A stretch of 64,000 nt of DNA, taken from positions 1 to 64,000 of the forward strand of contig NZ_PUGF01000012.1 of the NCBI RefSeq assembly GCF_002976435.1, in the 5' to 3' direction. Positions 17,985 through 26,727 of the stretch are shown piece by piece. The first letter of the stretch is position 1. Every line of letters begins with the position of its first letter. Below the pieces are notes generated by a model that searched no databases, was not told where the DNA came from, and saw only the letters and a program-made list of their open reading frames with translations. The position numbers were made by a program, and so were the translations under genes. This DNA is from Solimicrobium silvestre. Its GTDB lineage: Bacteria; Pseudomonadota; Gammaproteobacteria; Burkholderiales; Burkholderiaceae_D.

Positions 17985-19424
17985 ATGCGACTATTCTTCG
18001 CAACGTTATTCTTCACATGCACCGCATTATCTAGTACCTCTCTCCACGCACAATCACTACCACCAACCGTCACGCAAGCCTTGCAAAAAGCGCGAGTGCC
18101 TTTAGATGCACTTGGGGTTTATGTGCAAGAAGTTACCCAGCCTTCCCAAGCAAGCACGCCACTAATCAGCTGGCAGGCAGATCAGCCCTTGCAGCCCGCT
18201 TCTACTATGAAATTAGTCACCAGTTACGCGGCCCTAGATTTATTGGGGCCGGCTTATAGCTGGAAAACCTCGGTGTATATGACAGGGCAGATGGCCGGTG
18301 ATGTGTTGCAGGGCGATTTGATTTTGCAAGGCGGTGGCGATCCGCGGTTGGTAGTCGAAAATTTTTGGACGTTGCTGCGTCAAATTCGCGCTGCTGGAAT
18401 CCGCGAAATTCAGGGAAATCTAATTCTTGATTCATCCTGGATGGAACCGCAAAATTTTGATGCGGCTGACTTTGATGGCGACCCAACCCGCCCCTATAAC
18501 GTCGGACCAGATGCCTTGCTGGTGAATTTCAATGTAATGAATTTGCAACTGCACAATGATGCCGGTGGTCTGCGGGTAACGACCTTAACGCCATTGGCAT
18601 TGCAAAGCAGCGTTAACGTGCGTCTTGTGAACGGTGCGTGTGGTGAATGGCGCGACAAACTAACGCCTACATTTAGCATGGCTCAGCATAAAATTAACGT
18701 GGCATTAAGTGGCACGTATCCAAGCAGTTGTGGTGACAAAACCTGGTTGTTGCAGCCCTATCCACTGACCCACGGAGACTATGTTGGCGCTTTATTCCGT
18801 GAACTATGGCAAGAAACGGGCGGCCAGTTTAACGGTGAAGTTCAGCAAGGCGTTTTACCGGTATTACCTGCTATGGCTGGCCTGGTCACTGAGATGCGCT
18901 CAGAGTCATTGCCGGAAATTCTGCGCGACATGAATAAATACAGCAACAATGTCATGACACGTTTAGTCATGCTGACGTTGGATAAAGAAGCCAGTCAGCA
19001 AGCCGCGAACCCGGCGCGTGCTGCGCAATTAATTCAACAGTGGTTTGCGCACATTGGTATTGATGCACAGGGTTTGCAGATGGAAAATGGTAGCGGCTTG
19101 TCGCGCACCGAACGGATTAGCGCCTATCAAATGGGGCGCATGTTAAACCACGCTTTTGCGTCACCTGTAATGCCGGAACTTATGTCCTCTTTGCCGGTGC
19201 TTGGAGTGGACGGGACGATGAAAAAACGTGCGCTTAATCAGGCAGTGGCCGGACATGCTCATATTAAAAGCGGGAGCTTGGAAGGTGTGCGCGCCATTGC
19301 GGGCTATGTGTTAGCCGCGTCAGGAAAACGCTATGTGGTGGTGTGTTTTGTTAATCATAAAAATGCGGTTCAAAGCAGTGCCGCGCAAGATGAATTATTG
19401 CAGTGGATTTATGCGAACGGCTAA
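17985..19424 (+). CDS. dacB: D-alanyl-D-alanine carboxypeptidase/endopeptidase PBP4 (DacB)
   Basis: 479 residues with a signal peptide (about 1-23). The three penicillin-binding motifs of the S13 family are visible: SxxK in PASTMKLVTS near residue 72, SxN in KYSNNVMTR near residue 318, and KSG in HIKSGSLEG near residue 427. The long insertion between the first two motifs is typical of PBP4. The periplasmic enzyme trims peptidoglycan stem peptides or cross-links. The next gene starts 23 nt downstream. Confidence 0.93.
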   Translation: MRLFFATLFFTCTALSSTSLHAQSLPPTVTQALQKARVPLDALGVYVQEVTQPSQASTPLISWQADQPLQPASTMKLVTSYAALDLLGPAYSWKTSVYMTGQMAGDVLQGDLILQGGGDPRLVVENFWTLLRQIRAAGIREIQGNLILDSSWMEPQNFDAADFDGDPTRPYNVGPDALLVNFNVMNLQLHNDAGGLRVTTLTPLALQSSVNVRLVNGACGEWRDKLTPTFSMAQHKINVALSGTYPSSCGDKTWLLQPYPLTHGDYVGALFRELWQETGGQFNGEVQQGVLPVLPAMAGLVTEMRSESLPEILRDMNKYSNNVMTRLVMLTLDKEASQQAANPARAAQLIQQWFAHIGIDAQGLQMENGSGLSRTERISAYQMGRMLNHAFASPVMPELMSSLPVLGVDGTMKKRALNQAVAGHAHIKSGSLEGVRAIAGYVLAASGKRYVVVCFVNHKNAVQSSAAQDELLQWIYANG

Positions 19425-19447
19425 CGTTGAAAAGGTCGAGGTTGCAC

Positions 19448-20089
19448 ATGGTTGAAGGTATTTTGTGGGATAACGATGGTGTGTTGGTTGACACGGAAAA
19501 ATTGTTTTTTCAAGCCAATAAAGATTTGTTTGCGCAAGTTGATATTGCACTGACTGAGCAACATTTTTTTGACTGGTTTTTGTTGGAAAATCGCGGCGCA
19601 TGGCATTTGTTGACTGATCATACGCCAGATCAAATCAAGCAACTACGAACGCGCCGCGATCAAATTTATATGCAGCATTTGCACAATAATGAGCGGCTCG
19701 AAATTAGTGGAATTAATGAATTACTGCTTGGTTTAGCACCGCGCGTTCCCATGGGAATTGTGACTTCTGCGCGCAGTGATCATTTTGAGTTAATTCATTC
19801 TCGCTTAGATTTAATACGTCATTTCCGTTTTGTGGTGACTGAAGAAATGTACAGTGAGTCCAAACCGTCGCCGGAACCTTATTTATTAGGCCTGACAAAA
19901 TTAGATTTGCCGGCAGAGAAATGTTTGGTTATTGAAGATTCACCGCGTGGTTTGCATGCTGCGCGTGCGGCGGGAATAAAATGCATCGTTCTACGCAATA
20001 AGATGATGCTGGATTATCCGTTTGAAGGCGCTTATCGGGTGGTTGAATCGGTTGAAGAGTTAAGCCATGAAATTAACCAATTGCTGTGA
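19448..20089 (+). CDS. HAD-superfamily phosphatase, beta-phosphoglucomutase/GPH-like
   Basis: 213 residues from the ATG at 19448, which removes an N-terminal extension overlapping dacB. HAD motif I is WDNDGVLVDTE with the nucleophilic aspartate, motif II is VTSARS, motif III includes SKPSPEPYL, and motif IV is IEDSPRGLHAARAAG. A helical C1 cap follows motif I. It likely dephosphorylates or isomerises a small sugar phosphate; the substrate is not evident. Confidence 0.88.
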   Translation: MVEGILWDNDGVLVDTEKLFFQANKDLFAQVDIALTEQHFFDWFLLENRGAWHLLTDHTPDQIKQLRTRRDQIYMQHLHNNERLEISGINELLLGLAPRVPMGIVTSARSDHFELIHSRLDLIRHFRFVVTEEMYSESKPSPEPYLLGLTKLDLPAEKCLVIEDSPRGLHAARAAGIKCIVLRNKMMLDYPFEGAYRVVESVEELSHEINQLL

Positions 20090-20120
20090 TTTTGCGCACT
20101 TCTAATTTTTAAGGAAAAAT

Positions 20121-21026
20121 ATGTCAACGAACCTACCAACAACGCAAGCCGGAATTATGCAAACAATTCCGGCGCATGCTAATTTCCTCATTTTTAATTT
20201 AAAAACGGACGGTAAATCTCAAGTTGACTATGTCGCTGCCTTGCAAAAACTAGCTCCCTTAGTCGATGGTGATAAAGTCGTGTTGGGAATTGGTTTGAGT
20301 TTAGTCACTGCTTTGAAAAAACAAGTCAGCGATTTGCGTGACTTTCCGGTATTCCCTGACGCAAAAGTAGCGCTGCCGGTAAATAAAGCCGCTGTGTGGT
20401 GCTGGTTGCGTGAATCTGAACGTGGTGCATTAGTTAAACAAAGCCAGCGCGTGGTTGCCGCATTGTCTGGCGCTTTTGAACTGGTTTCTTGTGTTGATGC
20501 GTTTAAATTTGGCGCAGTGCAGGACTTAACCGGTTATGAAGACGGCACTGAAAACCCGCAAGCACAAGCTGCGATTGATGCTGCAATTGTTCAGCAACGC
20601 GGCGCAGGTCAAGATGGCGCTAGTTTTGTGGCAGTACAGCAATGGCTGCACCACTGGAATAAGTTTGATGCGATGAGCACCGATGAGCAAGACAACATCA
20701 TCGGCCGCCGCATTAGCGACAATGAAGAACTGGACGACGCACCTGAGTCCGCTCACGTAAAACGCACTGCGCAAGAAAGTTTTGATCCTGAAGCTTTTGT
20801 GTTGCGCCGTTCCATGCCTTGGTCATTAGGTACACAATCCGGTTTTTACTTTGTCGCATTTGGCCGTACTTTAGATGCCTTCGAAGCCCAGCTAAAACGC
20901 ATGTCCGGCGCGGAAGACGGCATAGTCGACGGTTTATTCCGCTTCAGCCAGCCGCAAACGGGTGGCTATTTTTGGTGTCCGCCTATGCTAGCTGGAAAAG
21001 TGGATTTGTCGTTGGTTTTGGATTAA
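20121..21026 (+). CDS. Dye-decolorizing (DyP-type) haem peroxidase
   Basis: 301 residues. The GxxDG signature is present as GYEDGTENP near residue 140, the haem-ligand histidine in ESAHVKRT, and the distal arginine segment in FVLRRSMPWS. It resembles the YfeX-type (class B) enzymes of cytoplasm or encapsulins; no signal peptide and no encapsulin gene are seen. It oxidises dyes, porphyrinogens or phenols with hydrogen peroxide. Confidence 0.9.
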   Translation: MSTNLPTTQAGIMQTIPAHANFLIFNLKTDGKSQVDYVAALQKLAPLVDGDKVVLGIGLSLVTALKKQVSDLRDFPVFPDAKVALPVNKAAVWCWLRESERGALVKQSQRVVAALSGAFELVSCVDAFKFGAVQDLTGYEDGTENPQAQAAIDAAIVQQRGAGQDGASFVAVQQWLHHWNKFDAMSTDEQDNIIGRRISDNEELDDAPESAHVKRTAQESFDPEAFVLRRSMPWSLGTQSGFYFVAFGRTLDAFEAQLKRMSGAEDGIVDGLFRFSQPQTGGYFWCPPMLAGKVDLSLVLD

Positions 21027-21029
21027 AAT

Positions 21030-21089
21030 GATGTTTGATGTTTGATGTTTGATGTTTGATGTTTGATGTTTGATGTTTGATGTTTGATG
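21030..21089 (+). repeat. Heptanucleotide tandem repeat (GATGTTT)8
   Basis: Eight perfect GATGTTT units at 21030-21085 plus a partial GATG. It begins 3 nt after the DyP stop codon and ends 13 nt before the antitoxin ATG. Such tracts change length by slipped-strand mispairing. Confidence 0.95.
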
Positions 21090-21102
21090 GAATGAGGTGG
21101 TT

Positions 21103-21333
21103 ATGAGAACAACCCTGGCAATTGATGACGATGTGCTGGCTGCGGCTAAAGGTCTAGCTGTTCGGCAACATAAAAGTGTTGGTGAAGTAATTTCGGAGTT
21201 GGTGCGACAAGCGCTACAACCCGTCGCATCAGCCGGAGTGACGCGCAATGGAGTCCCGTTATTACCGTTGCGTTCTGATGCAGGTGTAGTAACGCCAGAA
21301 TTGGTTAATCAATTACGTGATGAGTTAAATTAA
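21103..21333 (+). CDS. vapB: VapB-like antitoxin
   Basis: 76 residues from the ATG at 21103, which has a GAGGT Shine-Dalgarno; an upstream GTG at 21097 is the alternative. The N-terminus (MRTTLAIDDDVLAAAKGLA) is a ribbon-helix-helix domain, and the C-terminal part would wrap the toxin. Its stop codon shares one base with the toxin start, the normal vapBC coupling. A heptanucleotide repeat fills the leader region. Confidence 0.87.
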   Translation: MRTTLAIDDDVLAAAKGLAVRQHKSVGEVISELVRQALQPVASAGVTRNGVPLLPLRSDAGVVTPELVNQLRDELN

Positions 21334-21764
21334 TGCGCTACTTGCTCGATGTAAATGTACTTATTGCACTAATTGACCCCGCTCATATTTATCATGACGC
21401 AGCACATAATTGGTTTTCAAATCAAGGTCATCAAGCATGGGCAACTTGCCCGCTAACTGAAAATGATGTGCTGCGTATTGTTGGGCACGCCCGTTATCCT
21501 AATTCCCCTGGTACTCCGTCTGCAGTAGTTACATCTTTGATGGGGTTGTGTTCATTGCCAGGCCACGAATTTTGGTCAGATAGTATTAGCTTGCTTGACG
21601 TGAAAAAAGTCGATGTAAAACGTTTGCTTAGTTCCGATCAAGTTACTGACAGTTATCTTTTGGCGCTGGCATGCGCTCATGGCGGGCAATTGGCTACATT
21701 TGACCGGCGTTTAGTAGCCGATGCGGTACACGGTGGCAAACAAGGTTTGTATTTGATTAACTAA
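21333..21764 (+). CDS. vapC: VapC-like PIN-domain toxin ribonuclease
   Basis: 143 residues. Acidic residues of the PIN active site are in YLLDVNVLIALID near the N-terminus, TENDVLRI, TDSYLLALACAHGG and LATFDRRL. VapC enzymes cleave tRNA or rRNA when released from the antitoxin. The TA pair looks intact: no frameshift, full length, and coupled translation. Confidence 0.88.
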   Translation: MRYLLDVNVLIALIDPAHIYHDAAHNWFSNQGHQAWATCPLTENDVLRIVGHARYPNSPGTPSAVVTSLMGLCSLPGHEFWSDSISLLDVKKVDVKRLLSSDQVTDSYLLALACAHGGQLATFDRRLVADAVHGGKQGLYLIN

Positions 21765-21840
21765 GTCTGATCAACTGAATCAAAAGCTTCATCCCTATTT
21801 CGTTTTACAATAACGTTCTTCTCACTGGCAAGACTCTATC

Positions 21841-22662
21841 GTGACTACTTCTTATATCTCCAAACTCACTCAAGCATGGCAAACGAATAATTCTTTATTG
21901 TGCGTAGGCTTAGATCCTGATCTGGCTAAGTTGCCTGCCCAGTTTCAAACACAACCTGACGGCATTTTTGAATTCTGCGGCGCCATTATTGATGCAACTG
22001 CCGACCTGGCCTGTTCCTTCAAGCCACAAATCGCCTATTTCTCTGCCTTGCGCGCCGAACCGCAGTTAGAAGCCATTTGCGCTTATTTGCGTGAAAATTA
22101 CCCGCATTTGCCAATTATTCTCGATGCCAAGCGCGGTGATATCGGTGCAACTGCCGAACAATATGCCCGTGAAGCATTTGAGCGTTATGGCGCCGATGCG
22201 GTCACGGTTAATCCTTACATGGGCTTTGATTCGGTTGCCCCGTATCTGGAATGGCAAGATAAAGGCTGCATCGTCTTGTGCCGTACTTCTAATGCTGGCG
22301 GTTCTGATTTACAGTTTTTGCAAGTTAATGGTCGTCCGTTATATCAGCACGTTGCTGACTTGGTCGCAAATAAATGGAATCGCAACGGCCAATGCAGCTT
22401 GGTCGTCGGTGCTACCTTCCCGGAAGAAATCAAACAAGTGCGCCATATCGTTGGTGAAATGCCCTTGTTAGTTCCCGGCATCGGCGCACAAGGTGGTGAT
22501 ATTGCTGCGACTGTCGCGGCGGGTAAAACCGCCACTGGCGGCATGATGATTAATTCTTCACGCGCGATTTTGTTTGCTAAAACGCTGGATGGGGAAGACT
22601 TTAAACAGGCAGCACGTCGAGTGGCGCAGCAGACTCGGGATGAGATTAATCTGTATCGTTGA
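21841..22662 (+). CDS. pyrF: Orotidine 5'-phosphate decarboxylase, type 2 (PyrF)
   Basis: 273 residues with a GTG start. The catalytic segment [15 protein letters not shown] near residue 95 belongs to the longer PyrF class found in betaproteobacteria, actinobacteria and myxobacteria. [10 protein letters not shown] is the phosphate-binding segment. It converts OMP to UMP. Confidence 0.95.
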   Translation: MTTSYISKLTQAWQTNNSLLCVGLDPDLAKLPAQFQTQPDGIFEFCGAIIDATADLACSFKPQIAYFSALRAEPQLEAICAYLRENYPHLPIILDAKRGDIGATAEQYAREAFERYGADAVTVNPYMGFDSVAPYLEWQDKGCIVLCRTSNAGGSDLQFLQVNGRPLYQHVADLVANKWNRNGQCSLVVGATFPEEIKQVRHIVGEMPLLVPGIGAQGGDIAATVAAGKTATGGMMINSSRAILFAKTLDGEDFKQAARRVAQQTRDEINLYR

Positions 22663-22736
22663 ATTGGTAACATCAATGCGCGTTTAGCAAGTTAGGGTAA
22701 CTTTTCACTTACATTAATAATGACAGGAGTATCACC

Positions 22737-23117
22737 ATGCCTCTAGTAACTATTACCGTTAAAAAACCGAAAACTACTGAATTCAAGAGCACCGTGCTGA
22801 ATGCGGTTCACACTGCACTGGTTACTTCTGGCGTGCCAGTCGCTGACCGGTTTCAACGGGTGCTGGAATTGGATGCGGATGATTTTCGCTATGACCCAAG
22901 TTACCCCGATGTGCAAGGCGTGCGTAACGATGATTTTGTAGTGATTGAAATTCTCTTATCCGTCGGGCGCAGCGTTAAAGTCAAAAAAAGTATTTTGGCG
23001 ACCATAATGAGCGAACTAAAAGCGGCGCAGTTTGATCCTGAAAATGTGTTGGTGTGTTTTAAAGAAACCGCATGGGAAAATTGGGCTTTTGCTGGCGGGA
23101 GAATAATTCACGCTTAG
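22737..23117 (+). CDS. Tautomerase-superfamily protein
   Basis: 126 residues. Pro2 after the start methionine would become the catalytic N-terminal proline (MPLVTITV). The YDPSYPDVQG and FKETAWENWAFAGGR segments fit the larger Tautomerase_2 type. The substrate is unknown. A good AGGAG Shine-Dalgarno lies 7 nt upstream. It is convergent with the amino-sugar operon, and no clear terminator lies between them. Confidence 0.8.
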   Translation: MPLVTITVKKPKTTEFKSTVLNAVHTALVTSGVPVADRFQRVLELDADDFRYDPSYPDVQGVRNDDFVVIEILLSVGRSVKVKKSILATIMSELKAAQFDPENVLVCFKETAWENWAFAGGRIIHA

Positions 23118-23223
23118 CGCAATTCCGAGTCAATAAAATGGGGGGATGCTGGAATTTGGCGTGAATTCAACTACTTCCCATTTACTCCTACAGTATTCTG
23201 AAAAAGAATTATCAATTTATTTA

Positions 23224-23862
23224 CTACTTCAACGCTGCCACAAAATTCTTCGCATTATTCCTGACTTGATCCACTGTCATCCCCGCTTGATACAAGGCTG
23301 CGCCCAGCCCAAAACCACTCGCACCTGCTTCAAAATACGCCTTCATATGATCCGGGCTGATGCCGCCAACCGGCAGGCAGATGGTTTCTTTTGGCAATAC
23401 GGTGCGCCAATTTTTTAATACAGATGGCGCGACGCTTTCCGATGGAAATAATTTGAGTGCGCTGGCACCATGCTTTAGTGCGGCGAATGCTTCGCTGATG
23501 GTGGCAACACCCGGCACGGAAAGCAGTTTGCGCCGATGGCTTTCCGTAATGAGTTCAATATCGCAATGAGGCATCACGATTAAGTGGCCACCTGCGTCTG
23601 CAACGTGTTGTACGGATTCGACGGACAATACTGTTCCGGCACCGAGCAGGCAGTCATTCGGCAAATTTTTTGCCAGTAGCTCAATACTTTGTAGCGCATT
23701 GGGTGAGTTTAAGGGAATCTCGATACAACGAAAACCGCTTTCATACAAAACATCAATTACGGCTTCGCACTCATGGGTTTGTATGCCGCGTAAAATCGCA
23801 ACCAAAGGAATTGGCGTTAAATAATGTAAAAAATGCTGACTAATTAATGTTGGGTTTGTCAT
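23224..23862 (-). CDS. dgoA: 2-dehydro-3-deoxy-6-phosphogalactonate aldolase (DgoA)
   Basis: 212 residues of the KDPG/KDPGal aldolase family. The EIPLNSP segment (residues 48-54) marks the galactonate type rather than Eda; the Schiff-base lysine is in ALKLFPSE near residue 137, and PVGGISP is the phosphate-binding segment. It cleaves KDPGal to pyruvate and glyceraldehyde 3-phosphate, the last step of the proposed pathway. It is the last gene of the 11-gene unit, 70 nt after the deacetylase gene. No galactonate dehydratase (dgoD) is present, so its substrate must come from another route. Confidence 0.9.
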   Translation of the reverse strand: MTNPTLISQHFLHYLTPIPLVAILRGIQTHECEAVIDVLYESGFRCIEIPLNSPNALQSIELLAKNLPNDCLLGAGTVLSVESVQHVADAGGHLIVMPHCDIELITESHRRKLLSVPGVATISEAFAALKHGASALKLFPSESVAPSVLKNWRTVLPKETICLPVGGISPDHMKAYFEAGASGFGLGAALYQAGMTVDQVRNNAKNFVAALK

Positions 23863-23932
23863 GGTTTAAGCCTGTTGAAATTCTTCAAGTTCGTACCGAA
23901 TTCGTATATTGAAGGTGCTTGGTGCAAAGGAG

Positions 23933-25405
23933 TTAAGTTGAGACATCTGCAGATAATTGCTCGCTATTTCTATTCAAAACCTGCCCATTACGATGTCCAG
24001 TTGGCCCATCTGCATTGAGTGCTACCTCCCCATTTACCAATACCCAATATATGCCCTGTGCGGCTTGTTTTGGTTGGGAAAACGTCGCCAAATCTGAAAT
24101 AGTGGCCGGGTCGAATATAACCAGATCAGCCCAGTAATTAAGCGCAATCTTGCCGCGTTGTTGTAGGCCAAAATGCTGCGCAGACAGTCCGGTCATTTTG
24201 TGTACCGCTTCAGCCAACGTAAACAATTTCTGTTCGCGACAATAATGGCCCAGCACACGCGGAAAAGCACCCCATAAACGTGGATGTGGATGGCTGTCAT
24301 GAGGCAGGCCATCAGAACCTATCATAGTGTGTGGATAGCTTAATACCCGCTGCACATCGTCTTCACGCATTTGAAAATAAACGGCTCCTGCTGGGTGCAG
24401 GCGGCGCGCCGCTTCTTTTTGATCTACCCCCCAATCCGCAGCGATATCGGCTAAATCGCGCCCGGCCATTTCTGGGTAAGGCATGGAAAAACTGAGCATG
24501 ATGCGTATTACGCCGTCGACATAATCGGGATCAAGCACGGTAGAACCGGCAGTGTACGGATAGGCATCTAAGCCTAATGGTTGCTGCGCGCGGCGCTCGG
24601 TAATGTAAGCCAGCGTTTCTACGGTGCGCCCCCAATTGGCAGGGCCAGCGCATTTGTGGTGCGATAAGATTACGGGCGCTTGCGCAGCCAATCCCGCATC
24701 ACAAGCTTCTTTTAATGCATCTAGCACGCCATTGTATTCATCGCGAATATGCGAGGTGTATACGCCGCCAGCGGCTGCTGCAACCTTGGCTAGGGTAATC
24801 ACTTCGCCGTTATCTGCCGCTTGACTGGTTTGATAAAACAAGCCGGAACTAAAACCCAGCGCACCGGCTTGCATGCCTTCTGCCAGTAATGCTTGCATGT
24901 GTGCGATTTCTTCTTGATTCGCGACACAGTTGAGCTCGCTCATGGCATTGAGTCGCAAGGTTGAATGCCCAACCAATATGCCGACATTAACCGCTGGCGC
25001 CGCAGCACGCACCGCAGCAACATAGTCGGCAACGCTAGCGTAGCGATAGTCTGCGCGTTGACCGATCAGGTTTAATGGCGCTGGGATATCTCTATCCGCC
25101 AGCCACGGGGCAAGGCTGATACCGCAATTGCCGGTAATAACGGTGGTCACGCCCTGAGTCAGTTTGGGATGCATGGCTGGATGATCTAGTACTTCGCGAT
25201 CATCGTGGGTATGCACGTCGATAAAACCGGGAGCTACCACCAAGCCGTTTGCATTCAGTATTTGTGGCGCAATTAGCGAATTCGGCTTGGCAATGGCGGC
25301 AATTTTTTGATTAGCAATACCGATATCTGCACGATACGGGGTGCTGCCCGTACCATCAATTACCTCTGCATTGCGGATGACGATGTCGAATTCGAGTGCG
25401 CTCAT
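23933..25405 (-). CDS. D-aminoacylase-family N-acyl amidohydrolase, likely N-acetyl-aldosaminate deacetylase
   Basis: 490 residues from the ATG at 25405, seven nt after the upstream gene's stop. Metal and catalytic residues of D-aminoacylases are present: HxH at 65/67 (FIDVHTHDD), Cys94 (TGNCGIS), His219 (SHIRDE), His249 (SHHKCAG) and Asp364 (IGSDGLPHD). Classic members remove acyl groups from N-acyl-D-amino acids. In this operon, beside sugar-acid enzymes, the better fit is removal of acetate from N-acetylgalactosaminate or N-acetylglucosaminate; members of this family do so in the oxidative GlcNAc route of marine bacteria. Substrate choice is inference. Confidence 0.85.
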   Translation of the reverse strand: MSALEFDIVIRNAEVIDGTGSTPYRADIGIANQKIAAIAKPNSLIAPQILNANGLVVAPGFIDVHTHDDREVLDHPAMHPKLTQGVTTVITGNCGISLAPWLADRDIPAPLNLIGQRADYRYASVADYVAAVRAAAPAVNVGILVGHSTLRLNAMSELNCVANQEEIAHMQALLAEGMQAGALGFSSGLFYQTSQAADNGEVITLAKVAAAAGGVYTSHIRDEYNGVLDALKEACDAGLAAQAPVILSHHKCAGPANWGRTVETLAYITERRAQQPLGLDAYPYTAGSTVLDPDYVDGVIRIMLSFSMPYPEMAGRDLADIAADWGVDQKEAARRLHPAGAVYFQMREDDVQRVLSYPHTMIGSDGLPHDSHPHPRLWGAFPRVLGHYCREQKLFTLAEAVHKMTGLSAQHFGLQQRGKIALNYWADLVIFDPATISDLATFSQPKQAAQGIYWVLVNGEVALNADGPTGHRNGQVLNRNSEQLSADVST

Positions 25406-25412
25406 AGTGAGT

Positions 25413-26717
25413 TTAAAAAAAGGTGTTAATGGCGGAAGCGACTTGATAGTTATCATTAACGATCAATAACAGCGGCCATTTATCAAAGGTGGTACATGGA
25501 TGGGAAATGCCGCAAGCGACTAAATCACCGACTTGTAAGCTGGTACAAAGCGGGCTGTCTTTAGGCAGACGTAAATAGGCATGCTGATCATTCATTTTTT
25601 CGATTTTACAATCGGTAGGTAATGTCTGCGGACTGTGCGCTTGACCGATTTTGTGGGTGTAAAGCGGGAAGGGCAGGTCAATGTCATAAGAGGCATCGCG
25701 CTTACCCATGGTGAGTATCGCTAAGTCTGGTTCGGGGCGCGACTGCACCATGCTCCACACTTCTAACGCGGGAACTAATTTAGAGCCGACACTGGTCGCT
25801 TCGCGTTCTTGCATTTCATCGATTAAGCCGTGATAAAAACCGTGGTCATGCGTTATATAGCAGCCGCTGCGCAAAATGGAAATTAAAGGGCGCGACCAGC
25901 TTTGCACTTGCTTAAAGCCGTGCGCGACCAGATCAAAATAAGCGCTGCCGCCAGCGGATAATAAAATGGACTCTCCGCCGAATAGATTTTCTGCATCGAC
26001 ACTCTTCGTCAGTTCAATTAAATCACTCACAAATTGACGCACCTTGACTAAATCTTCTTCACGTTTTTTAGTGACTAACAAGCCTTCATAACCTTCAATG
26101 CCAGCCAATTCCAGATGTGGGCTGGCATGAATTGCGCGCGCCAACGTTAAGGCATCGGCGTTGCTGCGGCAGCCAGTCCGGCCACCGGAAAAACCTAATT
26201 CCACTAATAGCGGTAAGGGGCGATCTAAACCGGCTTGTTGCACGGCGTTGGACAGTGCCTGTACGTTTTCTAATGAGTCAACTAATGCATAAAAAATAAA
26301 CTCAGGATCATTTTTTAGCAAGCTCAGTGCTGAGCGGATATCGCTGGCGCTAATTAACTGGTTCGCCAACAGAACACGTTTAACGCCATAACGGTATGCA
26401 ATATGGAGTTGGTTAACGGTGGCCAGGGTCATACCCCAAGCACCGTTGGCTAGCTGCATATCAAAGATTTGCGGGCTCATGGTCGTTTTGCCGTGCGGCG
26501 CTAATAAAATATTGTGGCTCGCACAAAATTGTTTCATCCACACCAAATTGAAGCGCAAGGCACTGCGTTTGAGCACCGCAACCGGAAAGCTGGTATCGCC
26601 ATCTAATACATTCCAATTTTGTTGAGCGATGTCAGCTTGTTTAAGTGGCGCACTGAGTGCTAACCCTTTAGTACCCGGCAGTAAAATTTGTTCGGAGAGT
26701 GAAGTTAAATTTAGCAT
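25413..26717 (-). CDS. PLP-dependent D-serine dehydratase/D-threonine aldolase-like lyase, likely aldosaminate ammonia-lyase
   Basis: 434 residues from the ATG at 26717, ten nt after the ABC ATPase gene; longer in-frame starts overlap that gene. The PLP lysine is Lys77 in LLAPHGKTTMSP, the alanine-racemase N-terminal barrel signature of this family. A His-x-Cys zinc site is visible in ISHPCTTFDKW near the C-terminus, as in eukaryotic-type D-serine dehydratase. Removal of ammonia from a 2-amino sugar acid would give 2-keto-3-deoxygalactonate or -gluconate, exactly what DgoK needs. D-threonine or D-serine as substrate is the alternative. Confidence 0.82.
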   Translation of the reverse strand: MLNLTSLSEQILLPGTKGLALSAPLKQADIAQQNWNVLDGDTSFPVAVLKRSALRFNLVWMKQFCASHNILLAPHGKTTMSPQIFDMQLANGAWGMTLATVNQLHIAYRYGVKRVLLANQLISASDIRSALSLLKNDPEFIFYALVDSLENVQALSNAVQQAGLDRPLPLLVELGFSGGRTGCRSNADALTLARAIHASPHLELAGIEGYEGLLVTKKREEDLVKVRQFVSDLIELTKSVDAENLFGGESILLSAGGSAYFDLVAHGFKQVQSWSRPLISILRSGCYITHDHGFYHGLIDEMQEREATSVGSKLVPALEVWSMVQSRPEPDLAILTMGKRDASYDIDLPFPLYTHKIGQAHSPQTLPTDCKIEKMNDQHAYLRLPKDSPLCTSLQVGDLVACGISHPCTTFDKWPLLLIVNDNYQVASAINTFF

Positions 26718-26727
26718 GGCATCGCCT

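Noticed and set aside
21030-21089. Heptamer tract as a CRISPR-like array
   Set aside because: Units are contiguous without spacers.
23146-23418. 90-codon plus-strand frame at the 3' end of dgoA
   Set aside because: Overlaps dgoA in antisense and has no recognisable domain.
23933-26717. D-amino-acid catabolism operon (N-acyl-D-amino acid deacylase plus D-serine dehydratase)
   Set aside because: Family names fit, but the sugar ABC importer, DgoK, DgoA and the adjoining GH31/GH35 genes make an amino-sugar acid route more consistent. Kept as the main alternative.
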